Origin: Brachybacterium squillarum M-6-3
GTDB taxonomy: Bacteria > Actinomycetota > Actinomycetes > Actinomycetales > Dermabacteraceae
Length of the DNA: 64,000 bases
Direction: 5' to 3'
Assembly (NCBI RefSeq): GCF_000225825.1
Contig: NZ_AGBX01000007.1
Span: forward strand, 620,001 to 684,000
Part shown: in pieces, positions 63,595 through 64,000 of the stretch
Position numbering within the stretch: the stretch's first letter is position 1
How the letters are laid out: every line of letters begins with the position of its first letter
Translations under genes and position numbers: made by a program
The notes under the pieces: model-generated
Seen by the model: the letters and a program-made list of their open reading frames with translations, nothing else
Database searches by the model: none
Told to the model about the DNA's origin: nothing

Positions 63595-64000
63595 TCAGTC
63601 CATCGAGCGCAGCAGGCTCTCCTGCAGCCAGCTCAGCAGCTCGTAGACGGCGATCACCACGTCGGAGCCGACGTGCTCCTCGTCCTCGCCGCCGTCGGCG
63701 CCCTCCACCTGCTCGCCGATCTGCTGCATCATCCGCACGGTGTCGAAGTCGCCGTCGCGCTGCACGCCGAGCCGGTCGGCGAGCACGATCCGCACGTCGT
63801 TCAGGGCGCGCAGCATGGTCACGGCGTCGTCCTCGTCGACCTGCACCTCGCCGTGGCCGGGACCGGCACCGTCGAGCACCTCCACCACCCGGTGCAGGTC
63901 GGCGAGCTTCGCCTCGGCGAGGTCCTGCTGGCCGAGCCGCCGGTACTCATCCGCACTGGCGGCGTCCTCGGCGGCGGCGGGGAACAGCCGGCTCACGGCG
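63595..64000 (-). CDS. DUF2017 family protein (N-terminus outside window)
   Basis: At least 133 residues of C-terminal part: LGQQDLAEAKLADLHRVVEV, ALNDVRIVLADRLGVQ and the ending AVYELLSWLQESLLRSMD match the actinobacterial DUF2017 pattern, usually about 180-200 residues with an N-terminal helix that would lie beyond base 64000. Acidic, cytoplasmic. In mycobacteria this gene sits between clpS and murI; murI is in place here. Confidence 0.75.
   Translation of the reverse strand, partial: AVSRLFPAAAEDAASADEYRRLGQQDLAEAKLADLHRVVEVLDGAGPGHGEVQVDEDDAVTMLRALNDVRIVLADRLGVQRDGDFDTVRMMQQIGEQVEGADGGEDEEHVGSDVVIAVYELLSWLQESLLRSMD

Overview
The window is very GC-rich (roughly 70% or more by eye), densely coding DNA from a chromosome of a high-GC Gram-positive bacterium. 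The gene content is actinobacterial: the fused 2-oxoglutarate decarboxylase/dehydrogenase Kgd, a SigR/RsrA thiol-stress pair, UPF0182 next to a PPA1309-type protein, a DUF222 HNH protein, the 24-residue ribosomal protein bL37, a PPi-dependent phosphofructokinase, HisN of the inositol-monophosphatase type and many leaderless transcripts. The overall set resembles Micrococcales, perhaps the Dermabacteraceae/Brachybacterium group, but that placement is an inference from gene style, not from a search.

Layout. 0-14 kb: housekeeping genes (sensor kinase, Kgd, bL37, sigR-rsrA, aroA-rsgA, hisN, PPi-PFK, a bacterial calpain-like protease, a GDSL hydrolase). 14-27 kb: tRNA-fMet, UPF0182/PPA1309, an SSB with a decayed glycosyltransferase in front, Mn/Fe superoxide dismutase, an Lhr-type helicase followed by a Nei-type glycosylase, tRNA-Arg. 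27-38 kb is the unusual part: a broken siderophore ABC import locus, a CueP-type lipoprotein, an in-frame oligoribonuclease/sugar-isomerase fusion, a broken choline-sulfatase-like gene, and a 2.9 kb insertion that split a thiamine-binding (MTH1187-type) gene and brought a complete homologue with it. 38-54 kb: tRNA-His, an IclR-controlled tetrahydrofolate methyl-transfer module, a small alarmone synthetase coupled to a membrane protein, oxidoreductases, YibE/F, DUF222-HNH and Mrr-like nucleases, a Na/Pi symporter, an MFS exporter coupled to a DUF368 polyprenyl-phosphate transporter. 54-64 kb: tRNA-Lys, tRNA-Leu, acetyltransferases, YchJ, and a tight minus-strand run rph-rdgB and murI-MBL hydrolase, ending in a DUF2017 gene cut by the window edge.

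How genes work together. SigR and RsrA overlap by four bases and are preceded by a match to the SigR promoter consensus, implying autoregulation. Lhr and Nei are a DNA-repair pair. The IclR regulator faces a GcvT-fold methyltransferase and a MetF-like reductase, which suggests methyl groups from an unknown substrate are fed into tetrahydrofolate. RelQ-type (p)ppGpp synthetase overlaps a Pr6Pr membrane protein by ATGA.

The strongest candidates for something new are the Orn-AGE fusion (30354-32258), the insertion whose two flanks rejoin in frame to rebuild a thiamine-binding gene (34368-37288), and the 8-bp tandem repeat in the presumed 5' leader of sigR (7193-7272). Many long open frames antisense to real genes exist because of the high GC content and have been left out.
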